DNA from: Bacteroidota bacterium
Lineage (GTDB): Bacteria > Bacteroidota > Bacteroidia > NS11-12g > UBA9320
DNA length: 14,165 nucleotides
Assembly (NCBI GenBank): GCA_003484585.1
Contig: DNBZ01000260.1
Location: 11,051-25,215 of the forward strand
Direction: 5' to 3'
Under the pieces are notes generated by a model. It ran no database searches. It had not been told where the DNA came from and saw only the letters and a list, made by a program, of their open reading frames with translations. Below, one piece after another: positions 13,140-14,165 of the stretch (within the stretch, counting starts at the first letter, position 1; each line of letters opens with the position of its first letter). Position numbers and translations under genes: made by a program.

Positions 13140-14165
13140 ATGAAAAGAATAGCAGTGATTTTATTGGTAGCGTGTGGACTTATGTCGTACGGCCAAGTAG
13201 ACAGAATAAATACCGTAATAATAGACTATAGCAATCCGCAAAAGTTTGAAATAGGAGGGATATCTGTAAGTGGAAACACATTTACAGACAGCAAAATAGT
13301 AATACTTATGTCTGGCCTCAGTGTAGGACAAACGATTACTTTGCCTGGTGACGAAACCAGAATAGCGATAGACAGAATGTGGCGTCAGAGCCTTTTTAGT
13401 GATATAGAGATAGGGATAGAAAAAACGGAAGGTACTCAGCTGTTCTTGAATATTGATGTAAAGGAGCGTCTTAGATTATCTAAGTATTCCATCAAAGGAC
13501 TTAGAAAAGGGGAGACGAATAATATCAGAGATGAAATTACGCTCAAAAAGAATCAATTAATAACTGAAGATTTAATAAATAGAACTAGAAGAGAGATAGA
13601 AAATTATTTCTTTGATAAGGGCTATTATGGGGTTAAGACTACTTTTTCTAAAGAAGAGGATAAGGAAAAACCAAATTTTGAGATGCTAAGAATAGATATT
13701 AAAAGAGGAAAGAAGATTAAAGTTTACAATGTTGTTTTTGAAGGCAATGAGAGTATAGAAGACAAGAAACTCCGCAAGCTGATCAAACCAAAGAGAACAT
13801 ATAAAAAATGGAATCCATTTGCCTCTTCTAAATTTGTAGAAGCAACGTATGAGGAGACCAGGCCAGCTATTATTCAAAAATATAGCTCTTTGGGCTATAG
13901 AGATGCTCACTTAGTTTACGATTCTATCATCAGAAAAGATAAAAAGTATGTCATCATTAAAATAGCAATAGATGAAGGTAAGAAGTACTACTTTAGAAAT
14001 ATTACTTGGATAGGAAATACGAAATACAGAACCTCTTTGCTAGACACACTTCTAGGTATAAGCAAAGGTGAAATATATGACCAGTCTCGCTTAGAAAGTA
14101 AACTCTTTATGAGTGAAAACGGATTTGATATCTCTAGTCTATATATGGATGATGGATACTTATTC
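13140..14165 (+). CDS. bamA: outer-membrane protein assembly factor BamA (3' truncated by window)
   Basis: The frame stays open for 342 codons to the window end. BamA folds and inserts beta-barrel proteins into the outer membrane. The signal peptide is MKRIAVILLVACGLMSYG, with glutamine next. Then come POTRA repeats: about 36-107 (IGGISVSGNTFTDSKIV), 112-188 (SKYSIKGLRKG), 193-271 (VYNVVFEGNESIEDKKL) and a fourth from 273 (YYFRNITWIGNTKYRTSLL) that runs off the end; the barrel is outside the window. The spacing of the GN(T/E)-type turns and the ENYFFDKGYYG and QKYSSLGYRDA helices fits the BamA family and its position after uppS. The third repeat has an insertion (KKWNPFASSKF), common in Bacteroidota BamA as far as I recall. 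Start at 13140 is nine bases after the uppS stop, with an A/G-rich leader. Confidence 0.93.
   Translation, partial: MKRIAVILLVACGLMSYGQVDRINTVIIDYSNPQKFEIGGISVSGNTFTDSKIVILMSGLSVGQTITLPGDETRIAIDRMWRQSLFSDIEIGIEKTEGTQLFLNIDVKERLRLSKYSIKGLRKGETNNIRDEITLKKNQLITEDLINRTRREIENYFFDKGYYGVKTTFSKEEDKEKPNFEMLRIDIKRGKKIKVYNVVFEGNESIEDKKLRKLIKPKRTYKKWNPFASSKFVEATYEETRPAIIQKYSSLGYRDAHLVYDSIIRKDKKYVIIKIAIDEGKKYYFRNITWIGNTKYRTSLLDTLLGISKGEIYDQSRLESKLFMSENGFDISSLYMDDGYLF

Overview
The window reads as an ordinary stretch of chromosome from a member of the Bacteroidota. Base composition is AT-rich (about 40% GC by eye). Three things point to that phylum: the gene order PorG-like, PorG-like, uppS, bamA; promoter elements of the TAnnTTTG type with no clear Shine-Dalgarno sequences; and three exported proteins whose predicted mature ends start with glutamine. 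I see no phage, transposase, CRISPR array, tRNA or rRNA, and no obviously new multi-gene system.

Layout. Positions 1-561 hold the 3' part of accA. It converges, with a 17-base overlap, on a minus-strand pair: folK (pterin pyrophosphokinase) followed by a WbqC-family gene, joined by an ATGA overlap. A small membrane-anchored protein gene diverges from folK at 1603 and overlaps by 26 bases the 3' end of a second minus-strand pair, an S66 LD-carboxypeptidase followed by a GtrA-like membrane protein. A divergent NTF2/SnoaL-like gene (3453-3812) shares its control region with the carboxypeptidase; that region carries a perfect 11-base inverted repeat. A strong terminator then separates it from the convergent HU gene (4295-3996).

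An acyl-CoA dehydrogenase (4568-5710) follows with its own promoter and terminator. Next comes a polytopic GT-C-like membrane protein (6032-7483), bracketed by two copies of a 31-base direct repeat. A minus-strand FAD oxidoreductase (8640-7528) is next, then a two-gene operon of an FMN enzyme (nitronate monooxygenase/FabK-like) and a small AlbA_2 plus winged-helix protein. The right end is an envelope cluster: two tandem PorG/DUF6089-like outer-membrane proteins, uppS for undecaprenyl diphosphate synthesis, and bamA (cut by the window end) for outer-membrane protein insertion.

The best leads are regulatory and structural: a promoter word TAnnTTCG placed exactly four bases before the ATG of three unrelated genes, suggesting leaderless or near-leaderless transcripts; the inverted repeat between the carboxypeptidase and SnoaL-like genes; GTC/TAGAC heptad repeats around the GT-C gene; and the tandem PorG-like duplication.
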